Shown: positions 7,341-16,575 of the stretch, in pieces
Layout: the number at the start of each line of letters is the position of its first letter
Position numbering within the stretch: the first letter of the stretch is position 1
Assembly: GCF_000255295.1 (NCBI RefSeq)
Contig: NC_017030.1
Span: 496,001-560,000 of the forward strand
Direction of reading: 5' to 3'
Length of the DNA stretch: 64,000 nucleotides
Origin: Corallococcus coralloides DSM 2259
GTDB lineage: Bacteria > Myxococcota > Myxococcia > Myxococcales > Myxococcaceae
Notes under the pieces: model-generated
What the model was told of the DNA's origin: nothing
The model's database searches: none
Seen by the model: only the letters and a program-made list of their open reading frames with translations
Made by a program: the position numbers and the translations under genes

Positions 7341-8267
7341 TCAGGACTCGAAGAGCTTCACCATCCTCGCGCGCAGCTTCTCGTCGGGGAGCCGTCCGAA
7401 GCCCGCCTTCACGTTGTCCTCCAGGTGGGCGGGGTCGGAGGTCGCGGGGATGGGGCAGTTCACGGCGGGGTGGCCCAGGATGAACTTGAGGAAGAACTGG
7501 GCCCAGCTCGTGCAGTCGAACTCCGAGGCCCAGTCCGGCAGGGGACGGCCCTTCATCTTGCGGAAGAGGTTGCCCTTGTCGAAGGGCTCCATGACGAGCA
7601 CGGCCACGCCGTGCTCCTTCGCCGCGGGCAGGAGGCGCGCTTCGGCGTCGCGCATCGCGAGCGAGTAGGGCAGCTGCACGAAGTCCAGCTTGCTGCCCTG
7701 GATGTGCTTCTCCAGGTCGTCGAAGGCGCTGCGCAGGTAGTGGGTGACGCCCACGTAGCGGATCTTCTTCGCGGCCTTCAGCTCCCGCAGCACGGGCAGG
7801 TGCACGTCCACGTCCAGCAGGTTGTGCACCTGCATCAGGTCCATGCGGCCGTGGCCCATCTTCTGGAGGGACGCCTGTATCTGCGCCGCCCCTTCCGCCT
7901 TGCCGCGCGTCCAGACCTTGGTGGCGAGGAACGGGGTCTTCTCCTGGCCGGACTGCTTCAGCAGGTCGCCCACGACGGCCTCGGAGCGGCCGTACATGGG
8001 GGACGAGTCGATGAGGCGCGCGCCCGAGGCGAAGAACTTCTGGAGGACCTGGGCCAGGGGCGCGCGTTCGTTCGCGGCGCCGCCGACGTCGAAGGTCTGC
8101 CAGGTGCCCATGCCGATGACGGGCAGGGCTTCGCCGGAGCTGGGGATGGGGCGGGTGAGCATGCGGGGACTCTGGGCGAGGGCGGAGAGGGACGGCGCGA
8201 GCGCGGCGCCGATGCCCGCCACCAGGACCTCGCGGCGGGAAGGGTGGGGAGGACGGGACGGGCGCAT
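7341..8267 (-). CDS. Tat-exported aldo/keto reductase
   Basis: This 308-residue NADPH-dependent oxidoreductase has the aldo/keto reductase tetrad: Asp and Tyr in LIDSSPMYGRSE, Lys in FLATKVW and His in MQVHN. The N-terminus has a twin-arginine element (SRREVLVAG) followed by a hydrophobic stretch ending ALAQS, so Tat export of the folded, cofactor-loaded enzyme to the periplasm is likely. The ATG at 8267 is chosen because the signal peptide begins there; the frame stays open far upstream without homology. It is divergent from the surface-repeat gene. The substrate is not predictable. Confidence 0.85.
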   Translation of the reverse strand: MRPSRPPHPSRREVLVAGIGAALAPSLSALAQSPRMLTRPIPSSGEALPVIGMGTWQTFDVGGAANERAPLAQVLQKFFASGARLIDSSPMYGRSEAVVGDLLKQSGQEKTPFLATKVWTRGKAEGAAQIQASLQKMGHGRMDLMQVHNLLDVDVHLPVLRELKAAKKIRYVGVTHYLRSAFDDLEKHIQGSKLDFVQLPYSLAMRDAEARLLPAAKEHGVAVLVMEPFDKGNLFRKMKGRPLPDWASEFDCTSWAQFFLKFILGHPAVNCPIPATSDPAHLEDNVKAGFGRLPDEKLRARMVKLFES

Positions 8268-8393
8268 GGGGGAAGCGTAGCGGCGAAGGAGCGCCGGACA
8301 CCGGGCTTGGTGAGAGGTGAAGACGGGCAGGTGACAGTTCTGGAAGGCCGCGGTGTTCCCTTCGCCGAATCCTTTTTCAGGAAGGTCCAGGCG

Positions 8394-9821
8394 ATGAAGC
8401 GCAAGGTCGCGGTGTGTGTCGGGGTGATGGTCGCGGTGGCGGCGGGAGCGGCCGGGGCCGAGGAGCGGACGGAAGGCGCCGCCGCTCCGGAGTCGCACTC
8501 CGCCCCCGTGCAGGAGGCACCGGCGCCCACGGCCGTCGCGATTCCTGTCGCGGCGCTGTCTCCCGCGCCGCTCGTGGAGGCCGCGACGGGCGGTGAGCCC
8601 GCGCGGCCCGCGGGGACCACCGTGGCTCGGCAGCGCTCGGACACGGAGGAGATCCACGTTCCGGTGGTGCTGATGGCCCTGCCGCACGTGAGCACGGCGG
8701 GCACGGCCACGGAGCGGCTGGTGACCACGTTCGCGCTGGGTGCGCTCGCGACGCATGCGAAGCGGGTGGATGGCGCGGCCATGTCCCTGGGCGCGAACTG
8801 GGTGGGCGAGGACTTGTCCGGCGTGCAGCTGACGCTCGGGGCCAACGTGGTGCGCGGCACCGCGTCCGGCGCGCAGTTCGCCGTGGGCGGCAACATCGTC
8901 ACGGGCGACCTGGAGGGACTCCAGTCCGCGGTGGGCCTCAACGTGGTGAAGGGCGCGGCGGTGGCCGGCCAGCTCGCCGTGGGTGGCAACGTGGCGGGCG
9001 GCGCGCTGTCCGGAGGCCAGTTCTCCGTGGGCGCCAACATCGCGGGCTCGGGCGGCGTGGGGGCCCAGTTCACGGTGGGCGCGAACATCGCGACCGCGCA
9101 GTTCAAGGGTGCGCAGTTCGCGGCGGGCGCGAACCTCGCCTCGACGATGTCGGGCCTCCAGGCCTCCTCGGGCTTCAACTACGCGGGCCGGATGGATGGC
9201 GCGCAGCTGTCGCTCCTCAACGTGGGCGGGGACGTGTCCGGCGCGCAGGTGGGGTTGATCAACGTCGCGGGCAGGGTGGACGGTCTCCAGCTGGGGCTGA
9301 TCAACGTCGCGCGTGAGTCCCAGGGCGAGGCGCTGGGTCTGCTCAGCTTCATCGGCAACGGCCAGGCGAACCTGCAGCTGTGGGCCAGCGACCTCGCGTA
9401 CACCAACGTCGCGGTGAAGTTCGGCGGCCGGCACTTCCACACGCTGCTGACGCTGGGCTTCAACCCGGGCACGGACACGCACCGCCGCCGTTACGTGGGA
9501 GGCCTGGGCTTTGGCGCGCACATCCCCGCGGGGCCATTGTTCTTCGACCTGGATGTCATTGGCAGCAGCGTCCACGCGGACAACCTCTTTCGGGATGGCG
9601 ACGGCCTGAACGTGCTGGGACAGTTGCGGCTGGTGGCGGGCTGGCAGGTGGCGAAGCGGTTCGCGCTCATCGGCGGCGTCACCGGCAATACGCTCGTGAC
9701 CTGGGACAACGGGGACCGCTGGGAGGAGCTGGGCATCGGGCCGGAGTGGCGCAGCGTCTCCGACGGGGGACGCACCACCGTGCGGGTGTGGCCGGGCGTC
9801 CTGCTGGGCGTGCAGATCTGA
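8394..9821 (+). CDS. Surface-repeat protein, LA_2272-like
   Basis: This 475-residue protein starts with a signal peptide (hydrophobic to AAGAEE), a Pro/Ala-rich linker to about residue 85, then roughly fifteen imperfect repeats of 18-20 residues with the pattern G-x-Q-[LF]-x-[VL]-G-x-N-[IV]-x-x-G. The last copies read GLQLGLINVA. The regular spacing of Gly, Gln and Asn suggests a beta-solenoid or stacked beta-strand surface. This pattern resembles the LA_2272-type surface repeat described in Leptospira. The C-terminal 130 residues are beta-rich and may form a barrel or anchor. AGGAAGG precedes the ATG at slightly long spacing. The next gene, a head-GIN lipoprotein 33 nt on, may be co-transcribed. 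Function unknown. Confidence 0.75.
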   Translation: MKRKVAVCVGVMVAVAAGAAGAEERTEGAAAPESHSAPVQEAPAPTAVAIPVAALSPAPLVEAATGGEPARPAGTTVARQRSDTEEIHVPVVLMALPHVSTAGTATERLVTTFALGALATHAKRVDGAAMSLGANWVGEDLSGVQLTLGANVVRGTASGAQFAVGGNIVTGDLEGLQSAVGLNVVKGAAVAGQLAVGGNVAGGALSGGQFSVGANIAGSGGVGAQFTVGANIATAQFKGAQFAAGANLASTMSGLQASSGFNYAGRMDGAQLSLLNVGGDVSGAQVGLINVAGRVDGLQLGLINVARESQGEALGLLSFIGNGQANLQLWASDLAYTNVAVKFGGRHFHTLLTLGFNPGTDTHRRRYVGGLGFGAHIPAGPLFFDLDVIGSSVHADNLFRDGDGLNVLGQLRLVAGWQVAKRFALIGGVTGNTLVTWDNGDRWEELGIGPEWRSVSDGGRTTVRVWPGVLLGVQI

Positions 9822-9854
9822 CACGGCATTCGATTCGAAGTTCGGGAGGGGAAC

Positions 9855-10697
9855 ATGTGGAAGCGTTTGGGAGTCGCCGCGCTCGCGGCGGGGCTGCTGT
9901 CCGGCTGCTACTTCACCGATGAGATGCAGGGCGACGGCAACACCGTCACGGAGTCGCGCGTGGCGACCGACTTCTCCACCGTGGAGAACCGGGGCTCGAT
10001 GGAGGTGGTGATTCGCGAGGGCGAGGTGCCGGACGTGAAGGTCACGCTGGATGAGAACCTCCAGCACCGCGTGCGCACCTTCGTGTCGCCCGGCAACACG
10101 CTGGTCATCGAGACGGACGGCTCGTTCGCGCCCCGGGGCCCGGCGCGGGTGGAGATCCTCGTGCCGCGCATGATTGGCGCGACGCAGGACGGCTCCGGCT
10201 CCCTGCGCGTGGAGGGCTTCGAGCGGGTGAAGGAGGACGTGAAGCTGGTGGCGAAGGGCTCCGGCTCGCTGAGCTTCTGCGGCGGGGTGCGCACCCTGGA
10301 GGCGAAGCTCAGCGGCTCCGGGAACATGGAGCTGTGCGCGGCCGGTGAAGGCCTGGCCGAGTGGGTGGACCTGTCGCAGTCCGGCTCCGGCGACCTGAAG
10401 TTCGAGGGGGCCGCGAAGCATGTGCGCACCCGGACGGACGGCTCCGGCTTCACGACGCTCAAGGGCGTCACCAACCGGCTCGACGCCTGGCTGGACGGCA
10501 GCGGTGGCCTCGGGGCCCCGGGCCTCCGGGCCGTGGACGTGAACATCACGTCGAAGGGCTCTGGCACCGTCGCCGCGTACGTGGACGGGGGCGGGGCGGT
10601 CATCCTGCTCGACTCGTCGGGGAACGTGGACCTGTATGGCCATGCCCTGTCGACCCAGCTCCGGGTCAACGGCAGCGGTCGGGTCATCTGGCACTGA
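9855..10697 (+). CDS. Head-GIN domain lipoprotein (DUF2807 family)
   Basis: The 280-residue product has a lipoprotein signal peptide ending in the lipobox LLSGC, so it is anchored in a membrane. The mature part resembles the DUF2807 head-GIN family, a right-handed beta-helix with recurring GSG turns; I see GSGSL, GSGNM, GSGDL, GSGFT and GSGRV at regular spacing. The family is often annotated as putative autotransporter adhesin, but its function is not established. A good GGAGGGG site precedes the ATG. It probably forms a pair with the upstream repeat protein, 33 nt away. Confidence 0.85.
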   Translation: MWKRLGVAALAAGLLSGCYFTDEMQGDGNTVTESRVATDFSTVENRGSMEVVIREGEVPDVKVTLDENLQHRVRTFVSPGNTLVIETDGSFAPRGPARVEILVPRMIGATQDGSGSLRVEGFERVKEDVKLVAKGSGSLSFCGGVRTLEAKLSGSGNMELCAAGEGLAEWVDLSQSGSGDLKFEGAAKHVRTRTDGSGFTTLKGVTNRLDAWLDGSGGLGAPGLRAVDVNITSKGSGTVAAYVDGGGAVILLDSSGNVDLYGHALSTQLRVNGSGRVIWH

Positions 10698-10749
10698 CTA
10701 GCTTGTCCTCGACACCCGTGACGTGCGCGGGTGGGGAGGCAGGCGGGCC

Positions 10750-11751
10750 ATGGCGGCGACCATGCGGGCGATGGTGCTCCACGCACCCGGACAGCGCCTG
10801 CGGCAGGAGGAGCGGCCCCTTCCGGAGCCCGGGCCGGAGCAGGTGCTGTTGAAGGTGCACGCCTGCGCGGTGTGCCGCACGGACCTGCACGTGGTGGACG
10901 GAGAGCTGACGCGCCCGAAGCTGCCGCTGGTGCCGGGCCACGAAATCGTGGCCACGGTGGTGGCGACGGGCGCGAAGGTGGAGGGCCTGACCGCAGGGCT
11001 GCGCGTGGGGGTTCCGTGGCTGGGATGGAGCTGCGGGCAGTGCCGCTTCTGCCGCTCCGGCCGGGAGAACCTCTGCGACACGGCGCGCTTCACCGGCTAC
11101 GACATCGACGGGGGCTTCGCGGAGTACACCGTCGCGGATGCGCGCTTCTGCTTCCCACTGCCGCCGTCGTACCGCGACGTGGAGGCCGCGCCGCTGATGT
11201 GCGCGGGGCTCATCGGCTTCCGCAGCCTGCGCATGGCGGGAGACGGCCCCCGGCTGGGGCTGTATGGCTTTGGCGCCGCCGCGCACATCCTCATCCAGGT
11301 GGCGCGGCACCAGGGGCGCCGCGTGCATGCCTTCACGCGCGAGGGTGACGCCAAGGGCCAGGCCTTCGCGCGGGAGCTGGGCGCGGTGTGGGCGGGAGGC
11401 TCGGACACGCCGCCGCCGGAGCCGCTGGACGCGGCCATCCTCTTCGCTCCCGTGGGCGCGCTGGTGCCCGCGGCGCTGAAGGCCGTGGACAAGGGCGGCG
11501 TGGTGGTGTGCGGCGGCATCCACATGAGCGACATCCCGTCCTTTCCCTATTCGGTGTTGTGGGAGGAGCGCGTGGTGCGCTCGGTGGCGAACCTCACGCG
11601 GCAGGACGCGATGGACTTCCTGGCGTTGGCGCCGCGAGTGCCGGTGCGCACGGAGGTCCAGATGTTTCCCCTGTCCGCCGCGAACGAAGCGCTCCAGGCC
11701 CTGCGCGAAGGCCGCGTGCGAGGGGCCGCGGTCCTGGACATGGCGGAGTAG
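10750..11751 (+). CDS. Zinc-dependent alcohol dehydrogenase (MDR family)
   Basis: This 333-residue cytoplasmic enzyme oxidises alcohols or reduces aldehydes with NAD(P). Catalytic zinc ligands lie in CAVCRTDLHVVDGEL and PGHEIV. The structural zinc site has four cysteines in SCGQCRFCRSGRENLC. The Rossmann segment is GLYGFGAAAHILIQVA. The length is normal for the family. I chose the ATG at 10750 because GGGGAGG lies about ten nt upstream; a GTG at 10723 has no such site. It is followed by an unrelated gene on the same strand. Confidence 0.9.
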   Translation: MAATMRAMVLHAPGQRLRQEERPLPEPGPEQVLLKVHACAVCRTDLHVVDGELTRPKLPLVPGHEIVATVVATGAKVEGLTAGLRVGVPWLGWSCGQCRFCRSGRENLCDTARFTGYDIDGGFAEYTVADARFCFPLPPSYRDVEAAPLMCAGLIGFRSLRMAGDGPRLGLYGFGAAAHILIQVARHQGRRVHAFTREGDAKGQAFARELGAVWAGGSDTPPPEPLDAAILFAPVGALVPAALKAVDKGGVVVCGGIHMSDIPSFPYSVLWEERVVRSVANLTRQDAMDFLALAPRVPVRTEVQMFPLSAANEALQALREGRVRGAAVLDMAE

Positions 11752-11846
11752 GGCCGCGCTGGAGCGAGTGCCCGCGCGCCTGTCCGCCTGGATGCTTCGA
11801 ACACGGGGGAATGCACAGCTTTCGCGGCACGGAGGCTGTGCACCTC

Positions 11847-12473
11847 ATGAAAGCGCTTCAGGAGACGGGACCGTTCGAAGGGTATGACTCGGAGATCCAC
11901 CCGCTGGGCTCGTATGGCGTCTTGATAGGGACCTTCAGCACGACCGTGCTGGGCTTCCTGGGCTGGATGGGAGCCTCAGGGCGGCGCCTCCCCGAGCGCT
12001 TCAGCGGCAGCGACCTGGCGCTGTTCGGGGCCGCCACGCACGTCGTCACCCGGGTGGTGGCGGCGGACAAGGTCACGGCGGTGGTGCGCGCCCCGTTCAC
12101 GCGCTTCAAGGGCAACGCCAGCGCGGGCGAGGTGAGCGAGCAGGCCCGGGGCACGGGGTTCCGTCACGTGATGGGTGAGCTGCTGGACTGCCCCTTCTGC
12201 CTGAGCCCGTGGGTGGCCGCGTCCTTCCTCATCTCCGCCACGGTGCGCCCCCGGCAGACGCGCTTCGTGGCCTCCATCTTCGCCCTGAGCGGCGCGTCCT
12301 TCTTCCTCCACCGGGCCTATGAGTTGCTGGGCGAAGGGCTGCATCGCACCCGCGCGCAGGCGCGGCTGCTGCACAAGGAGCAGGAGAAGCAATCCGATGC
12401 GGGCGTGCAGTTCCCCGGTCGTGGGCCGCAGGTCGTCGAGCCCGGCCGCGCCCCCATTCCGTCTCCGAGTTGA
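11847..12473 (+). CDS. DUF1360 family membrane protein
   Basis: About 208 residues. The diagnostic segment is LLDCPFCLSPWVA, a cysteine pair in a membrane context typical of DUF1360 proteins (related to sporulation-associated membrane proteins in Bacillus). Hydrophobic segments occur near GVLIGTFSTTVLGFLGWMG, ALFGAATHVVTRVV and WVAASFLISATV, with a polar C-terminal tail. The start at 11847 is supported by GGAGG 11 nt upstream; an in-frame ATG at 11811 is the alternative. No function is known for the family. Confidence 0.75.
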   Translation: MKALQETGPFEGYDSEIHPLGSYGVLIGTFSTTVLGFLGWMGASGRRLPERFSGSDLALFGAATHVVTRVVAADKVTAVVRAPFTRFKGNASAGEVSEQARGTGFRHVMGELLDCPFCLSPWVAASFLISATVRPRQTRFVASIFALSGASFFLHRAYELLGEGLHRTRAQARLLHKEQEKQSDAGVQFPGRGPQVVEPGRAPIPSPS

Positions 12474-12548
12474 AGCGAGGCCGATTCACCGTGAGTCACT
12501 GAGCCGCGTCTCTGGCAATGGCTCGCGGGGCCGCGTCGTAATCCGGGC

Positions 12549-13955
12549 ATGCATCTCTTCCTCCTCGTCGGAGGCCTGCTGACGGCGGCCCCTTCCCCCT
12601 ACCTGGACTCGCGGACGACCGGCGCCGCGTACTGCTACGACCCGGAGAGCCCCGTGCTGCACGAGGCCTTCCGCCGTCCGAAGCCCACGCCCGACACGCG
12701 CGTGGACAGCGCCGCGCTGGCGGAGGACGTGCGCTTCCTGCACCAGGTCCTGCGCACCACGTACTCAGGCTGGCCGGAGCTGCTCGCGCACCGCGGCTTT
12801 GATCCGGATGCCTTCTTCCAGGACTGGAGCGCGAAGGTGGCCGCGTCCGGGCCCACCGTGTCGTTCCAGGACGGCGTGCTCACGCCCACCATCGCCGTCC
12901 GCGAGGCACTGACGGACAATCACTTCGGTCCGTCTGGCTTCCTGGGCCTGCTGCGCGAGGAGCCCCGGCTCTCCTTCCGCGAGTACCAGGCCGACGCGCC
13001 GTCAGGGCTTCAACTCACGTCCTGCGACGCGAACACCGTGGAGGGCGCACAGGCGGACACGCTGCGGGTGGCGCCGGTGCTCAAGCCGGATGGCTCCCGT
13101 GCACAGCGGCTCACCGTGTCCGCGCGAGGCGGAGGCGATACGAGGACGCTTCAGTGCGGCGCCACGTCAGTGCCGCTCACGGTGCGCCCCATGCATGCGT
13201 CTCGGAAGTTCGAGCCGAAGGACACGTACACGTACGAGCCGAAGGGCGACGTGGGCATCATCACGATTCGCGGCTTCTCCGGCCCGCCGGAAGCGGAGGC
13301 CGGGCTGCGCCAGTTCGTCGCGGACGCGCCGAAGCACCGCAAGCACAAGCTGCTGGTGTTCGACCTCCGGGGCAACGGCGGAGGCAACGATGGTTACGTG
13401 TACCAGTGGCTGGACACGATGGTGCGCGGGCCGTGGTTCTCCTCCGGCGAGGTGTGGATGCACGGCGCCTTCTATCCATGCTTCGAATGGAACTCGCGCG
13501 TGCAGCGGCAGGCCATGGATGGACGGTTGGACACGCCGGAGGCGAAGGCCGAACGTGACGCCATCCGTTCGAAGTGGCCGGTGAAGCCGGAGCCCTCGCG
13601 GCCCGTGTTCGACAGCGGTCGCGTGGAGGGCCACGCGAAGACGCCCTTCACGGGGCGCATCGTGGTGCTGGTGGATCGGAACTCCGGGTCCTCGGGGGAG
13701 AGCGGCGCGTACGCCCTGCACCGCGCCACGGGTGCGCCGATGGTGGGCGAGCGGACCGGAGGCTTCCTCACCTACGGCAACGCGCCCAGCTTCGTCCTTC
13801 CGCGCACGGGGTTCGCGTGGGTGGTGCCCAACAAGCGCAACTACTTCGACGCCCCCGTGGAGGGCGTGGGACACGCCGTGCAGGTGTACCTGGACGCGGA
13901 GGAGGTGGGGCGGCCAGTAGCGGAGCTGCTGCCTCGCTTGCGCAAGCTGCCATGA
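12549..13955 (+). CDS. S41 family (C-terminal processing-like) serine peptidase
   Basis: The 468-residue protein has a short signal peptide (MHLFLLVGGLLTAAP) and so acts outside the cytoplasm. The catalytic part has the S41 layout: a strand-turn segment KLLVFDLRGNGGG, then VVLVDRNSGSSGE, which contains the expected nucleophile serine, then GAPMVGERTGG. No clear PDZ domain is visible. S41 enzymes cleave C-terminal tails or short peptides. No strong ribosome binding site precedes the ATG. It has no obvious partner gene. Confidence 0.83.
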   Translation: MHLFLLVGGLLTAAPSPYLDSRTTGAAYCYDPESPVLHEAFRRPKPTPDTRVDSAALAEDVRFLHQVLRTTYSGWPELLAHRGFDPDAFFQDWSAKVAASGPTVSFQDGVLTPTIAVREALTDNHFGPSGFLGLLREEPRLSFREYQADAPSGLQLTSCDANTVEGAQADTLRVAPVLKPDGSRAQRLTVSARGGGDTRTLQCGATSVPLTVRPMHASRKFEPKDTYTYEPKGDVGIITIRGFSGPPEAEAGLRQFVADAPKHRKHKLLVFDLRGNGGGNDGYVYQWLDTMVRGPWFSSGEVWMHGAFYPCFEWNSRVQRQAMDGRLDTPEAKAERDAIRSKWPVKPEPSRPVFDSGRVEGHAKTPFTGRIVVLVDRNSGSSGESGAYALHRATGAPMVGERTGGFLTYGNAPSFVLPRTGFAWVVPNKRNYFDAPVEGVGHAVQVYLDAEEVGRPVAELLPRLRKLP

Positions 13956-14111
13956 GTCAACGTGCCCCATGCCGCGGGGCGCGTGTCCCGTCATGCCCCG
14001 TCAAAAGGGGGCCGTTATAGGTGTTTCGTGGGCCCGCAACGTTGGCCGGGCTCATGCAAAGCCTTGAATCCACACCGGCTCCAGAGCACGGAGCCCTACC
14101 CGAGGCAGACG

Positions 14112-14447
14112 ATGAAGCGCGCACTGCGAATCACCTACCGGGGCATGGAGACGAGCGACACCCTCAACGAGCACATCCGCGATCAGGCGGACAAGCTGGA
14201 GCAGTTCTACGACGGCATCACCGGCTGCAACGTGGTGGTGGAGGAGCCGCACCGCCACCACGCCCAGGGGCACCACTTCCACGTGCGAGTGGAGCTGCAC
14301 GTGCCGGGCAGGGACATCATCGCGGACCGGGAGCCGGCGGAGCTCGCGGCCCATGCGGATGCCTACCAGGCCGTCACCGACGCCTTCGAGGCCGCGCGGC
14401 GCCAGCTGCAACACCACGCGGACCGCCAGCACGCGTACCACCGCTAG
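14112..14447 (+). CDS. Ribosome hibernation/association factor, HPF/RaiA family
   Basis: This 111-residue protein has the HPF/RaiA beta-alpha fold pattern: LRITYRGMETSDTLNEHIRD for the first strand and helix, then NVVVEEP, HFHVRVELHVPGRDIIAD and a C-terminal helix AYQAVTDAFEAARRQLQHH. Members bind the 30S decoding region and silence or protect ribosomes in stationary phase. It is the short form without the dimerising C-terminal domain. It has an unusual number of histidines (HRHHAQGHHFH and the C-terminus). GAGG lies six nt before the ATG. It appears monocistronic. Confidence 0.87.
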   Translation: MKRALRITYRGMETSDTLNEHIRDQADKLEQFYDGITGCNVVVEEPHRHHAQGHHFHVRVELHVPGRDIIADREPAELAAHADAYQAVTDAFEAARRQLQHHADRQHAYHR

Positions 14448-14731
14448 TCATTGCAGGCTGACCGTGGTGCGCAGGAGCACCAGGTACGACCCACCCGCGG
14501 AACGACACCGCGCCGCCCGTGGTGCCTCCAGGCGCTACGTCCGGCGCGGTCCTGTAGAGGTCTGCCCTCTCCGCGTTCCACCAGAGGCCGTTGGGAGCGC
14601 CCCCCTGTCGCACGTCGGCCTGTCGGGGAACACGGGCACCGGACACTGACCCGGCCCTGGAGGGCGCGACGCCGCCGGGGCGGGTGCCGGTAGCGTCACG
14701 GGGGACGGACACCTCCCAGGAGTCGCTCGGA

Positions 14732-15331
14732 ATGAAGGGGCCTTCTACCCGGGGCTGGCTGATGCTCGCGGGAGCGCTGTGGTTGGGCGGAATCGGCACG
14801 GGTGTCGTGGCGCTGGCCCGGTACTCGATGACGCCGGGAGTCGCGCCCGTGACGGCGGCGACGTGGCCGGAGGGAACGCGGCTGACGCGTGGGAGCGGAC
14901 GTCCGGTGCTGGTGATGCTCGCGCATCCGAAGTGCACCTGCACGCGAGCGAGCCTGGCGGAGCTGGCGGAGGTGATGGCGCACGTGGGCGGACGCGCGGA
15001 GGCCTTCGTCCTGTTCCTGCGTCCGGAGGGACTGGAGGACGGCTGGGAGCAGGGAGAGCTGTGGCGCACGGCCGCGAGCATCCCGGGCGTCACGGTGCTG
15101 AGCGACCCGGACGGCGAGGAGGCGAAGCGCTTCGGCGCGACGACCTCCGGGCACGTGGTGCTCTACGGCGCGGACGGACGCCTGCGCTTCAGCGGAGGAA
15201 TCACGGTGGCGCGAGGCCACGTGGGAGACAGCCCGGGACGCGAGGCGCTGGAGCGCGTGCTGCGCGAGGACGGCGAGGGAGGCGGCACGCCGGTGTATGG
15301 CTGCGCGCTGGAGGAGCGCCGGGAGCGCTGA
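14732..15331 (+). CDS. Membrane-anchored thiol protein, RedB/thioredoxin-like
   Basis: The 199-residue protein has an N-terminal membrane anchor (WLMLAGALWLGGIGTGVVALA) and a periplasmic domain. The sequence VLVMLAHPKCTCTRASLAEL places a C-x-C pair where thioredoxin-fold proteins hold their redox cysteines. The following alpha/beta elements (AEAFVLFLRP, VTVLSDPDGEEAKRFGA, HVVLYGADGRLRFSGG) fit a peroxiredoxin or thioredoxin-like fold. Similar proteins are annotated as RedB in some genomes, with little functional proof. AGGAG lies nine nt before the chosen ATG. The 284 nt upstream hold no gene. Confidence 0.7.
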   Translation: MKGPSTRGWLMLAGALWLGGIGTGVVALARYSMTPGVAPVTAATWPEGTRLTRGSGRPVLVMLAHPKCTCTRASLAELAEVMAHVGGRAEAFVLFLRPEGLEDGWEQGELWRTAASIPGVTVLSDPDGEEAKRFGATTSGHVVLYGADGRLRFSGGITVARGHVGDSPGREALERVLREDGEGGGTPVYGCALEERRER

Positions 15332-15470
15332 GGCGCGCGGATGTCCTGCGTTGATCGGATGGGCGCGGGAGCGTGTCTGACGTTGGACGTCCCCAGGGGA
15401 GGGTGGTTGGCGCGGTGGAGGCGTCTGGGATTGGCTCCGCGCGCTTTTTCCATTCGCGAGGCAACCGCCC

Positions 15471-16556
15471 ATGTCGCTCGACCACTACGTCACCCTGGGC
15501 CGCTCCGGCCTGCGCGTCAGTCCCTTCTGCCTGGGCGCCATGACGTTCGGCGAGGACCTGGGCTGGGGCAGCAGCGTGGAGACGTCCAACGCCATCCTGG
15601 ACCGCTTCATCGAGCGGGGCGGGAACTTCATCGACACGGCGAACGTCTACACGTTCGGGCACGCGGAGAAGATCATCGGGGACCACATCGGGAAGCATCC
15701 GGCGAAGCGCGACCGGGTGGTCATCGCCACGAAGTTCTTCGGCAACCTCTTCGAGAAGGATCCGAACGGCGGCGGCGCGGGGCGCAAGTCGGTGATGGCG
15801 GCGTGCGATGAGTCGCTGCGCCGGCTTCAGACGGACTACATCGACCTGTACTGGATGCACGCCTGGGACGCGAACACGCCCATCGAGGAGACGATGCGGG
15901 CGCTGGACGACCTGGTGCGCTCCGGCAAGGTCCGCTACGTGGGCTTCTCCGACACGCCCGCATGGAAGGTGGCGCAGGCGCAGGTGACGGCCTTCTTCCG
16001 GGGCTGGGCGCCGCTGGTGGCGTTGCAGATCGAGTACTCGCTGCTGGAGCGCACGGTGGAGGGCGAGCTCATTCCCATGGCACGGGAGCTGGGGCTGGGC
16101 GTGACGCCGTGGTCGCCGCTGCGCAGCGGGGTGCTGAGCGGCAAGTACACGCGGGAGAACGCGGGCAAGCAGAAGGCGGACCGGGGCGCGTGGGCGGAGG
16201 CGTCGCTCAACGAGAAGACCTACAAGCTCATCGACGTGCTCCAGCGCGTGGCGAAGGAGCAGAACACCTCGGTGGCGCGGGTGTCGCTGGCCTGGGTGCA
16301 GGGCCGGCCGGGAGTGGCCTCCACCATCCTGGGTGCGCGCACGCTGGAGCAGCTGGACAACAACCTGGGCGCGCTGGACGTGAAGCTCACGCCGGAGCAG
16401 GTGAAGGCGCTGGATGACGAATCCCAGCCCACGCTCAACTTCCCAGCGGCCTTCCTCCAGGGCGCACCGTCCTTCATGCACGCGGGCCTGCGCGTGAACG
16501 GAGTCCAGGCCCCGCCCAGCAATCTGACGCCCAAGGCGAGCACCCCTCGGTACTGA
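15471..16556 (+). CDS. Aldo/keto reductase
   Basis: This 361-residue cytoplasmic NADPH-dependent reductase has Asp and Tyr in FIDTANVYTFGHAEK, Lys in VVIATKFF and His in YWMHAWD. The nucleotide-binding end includes STILGARTLEQLDNNLGAL. Sequence style matches the large group of bacterial aldo/keto reductases acting on small aldehydes or sugars; the substrate cannot be read from sequence. Unlike the other aldo/keto reductase in this window it has no export signal. It lies just upstream of the toxin-antitoxin locus but is not visibly part of it. Confidence 0.9.
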   Translation: MSLDHYVTLGRSGLRVSPFCLGAMTFGEDLGWGSSVETSNAILDRFIERGGNFIDTANVYTFGHAEKIIGDHIGKHPAKRDRVVIATKFFGNLFEKDPNGGGAGRKSVMAACDESLRRLQTDYIDLYWMHAWDANTPIEETMRALDDLVRSGKVRYVGFSDTPAWKVAQAQVTAFFRGWAPLVALQIEYSLLERTVEGELIPMARELGLGVTPWSPLRSGVLSGKYTRENAGKQKADRGAWAEASLNEKTYKLIDVLQRVAKEQNTSVARVSLAWVQGRPGVASTILGARTLEQLDNNLGALDVKLTPEQVKALDDESQPTLNFPAAFLQGAPSFMHAGLRVNGVQAPPSNLTPKASTPRY

Positions 16557-16575
16557 GGTGGAACGCCGTGTCGGG

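Noticed and set aside
8268-10694. A minus-strand frame that stays open about 800 codons upstream of the aldo/keto reductase start.
   Set aside because: It runs antisense to the surface-repeat and head-GIN genes and has no family features. High GC content keeps the frame open. Only the 308 residues from 8267 down match the enzyme.
14465-14482. A TGGTGC / GCACCA hairpin after the hibernation factor gene.
   Set aside because: Only a 6-bp stem and no T-run. Too weak to call a terminator.
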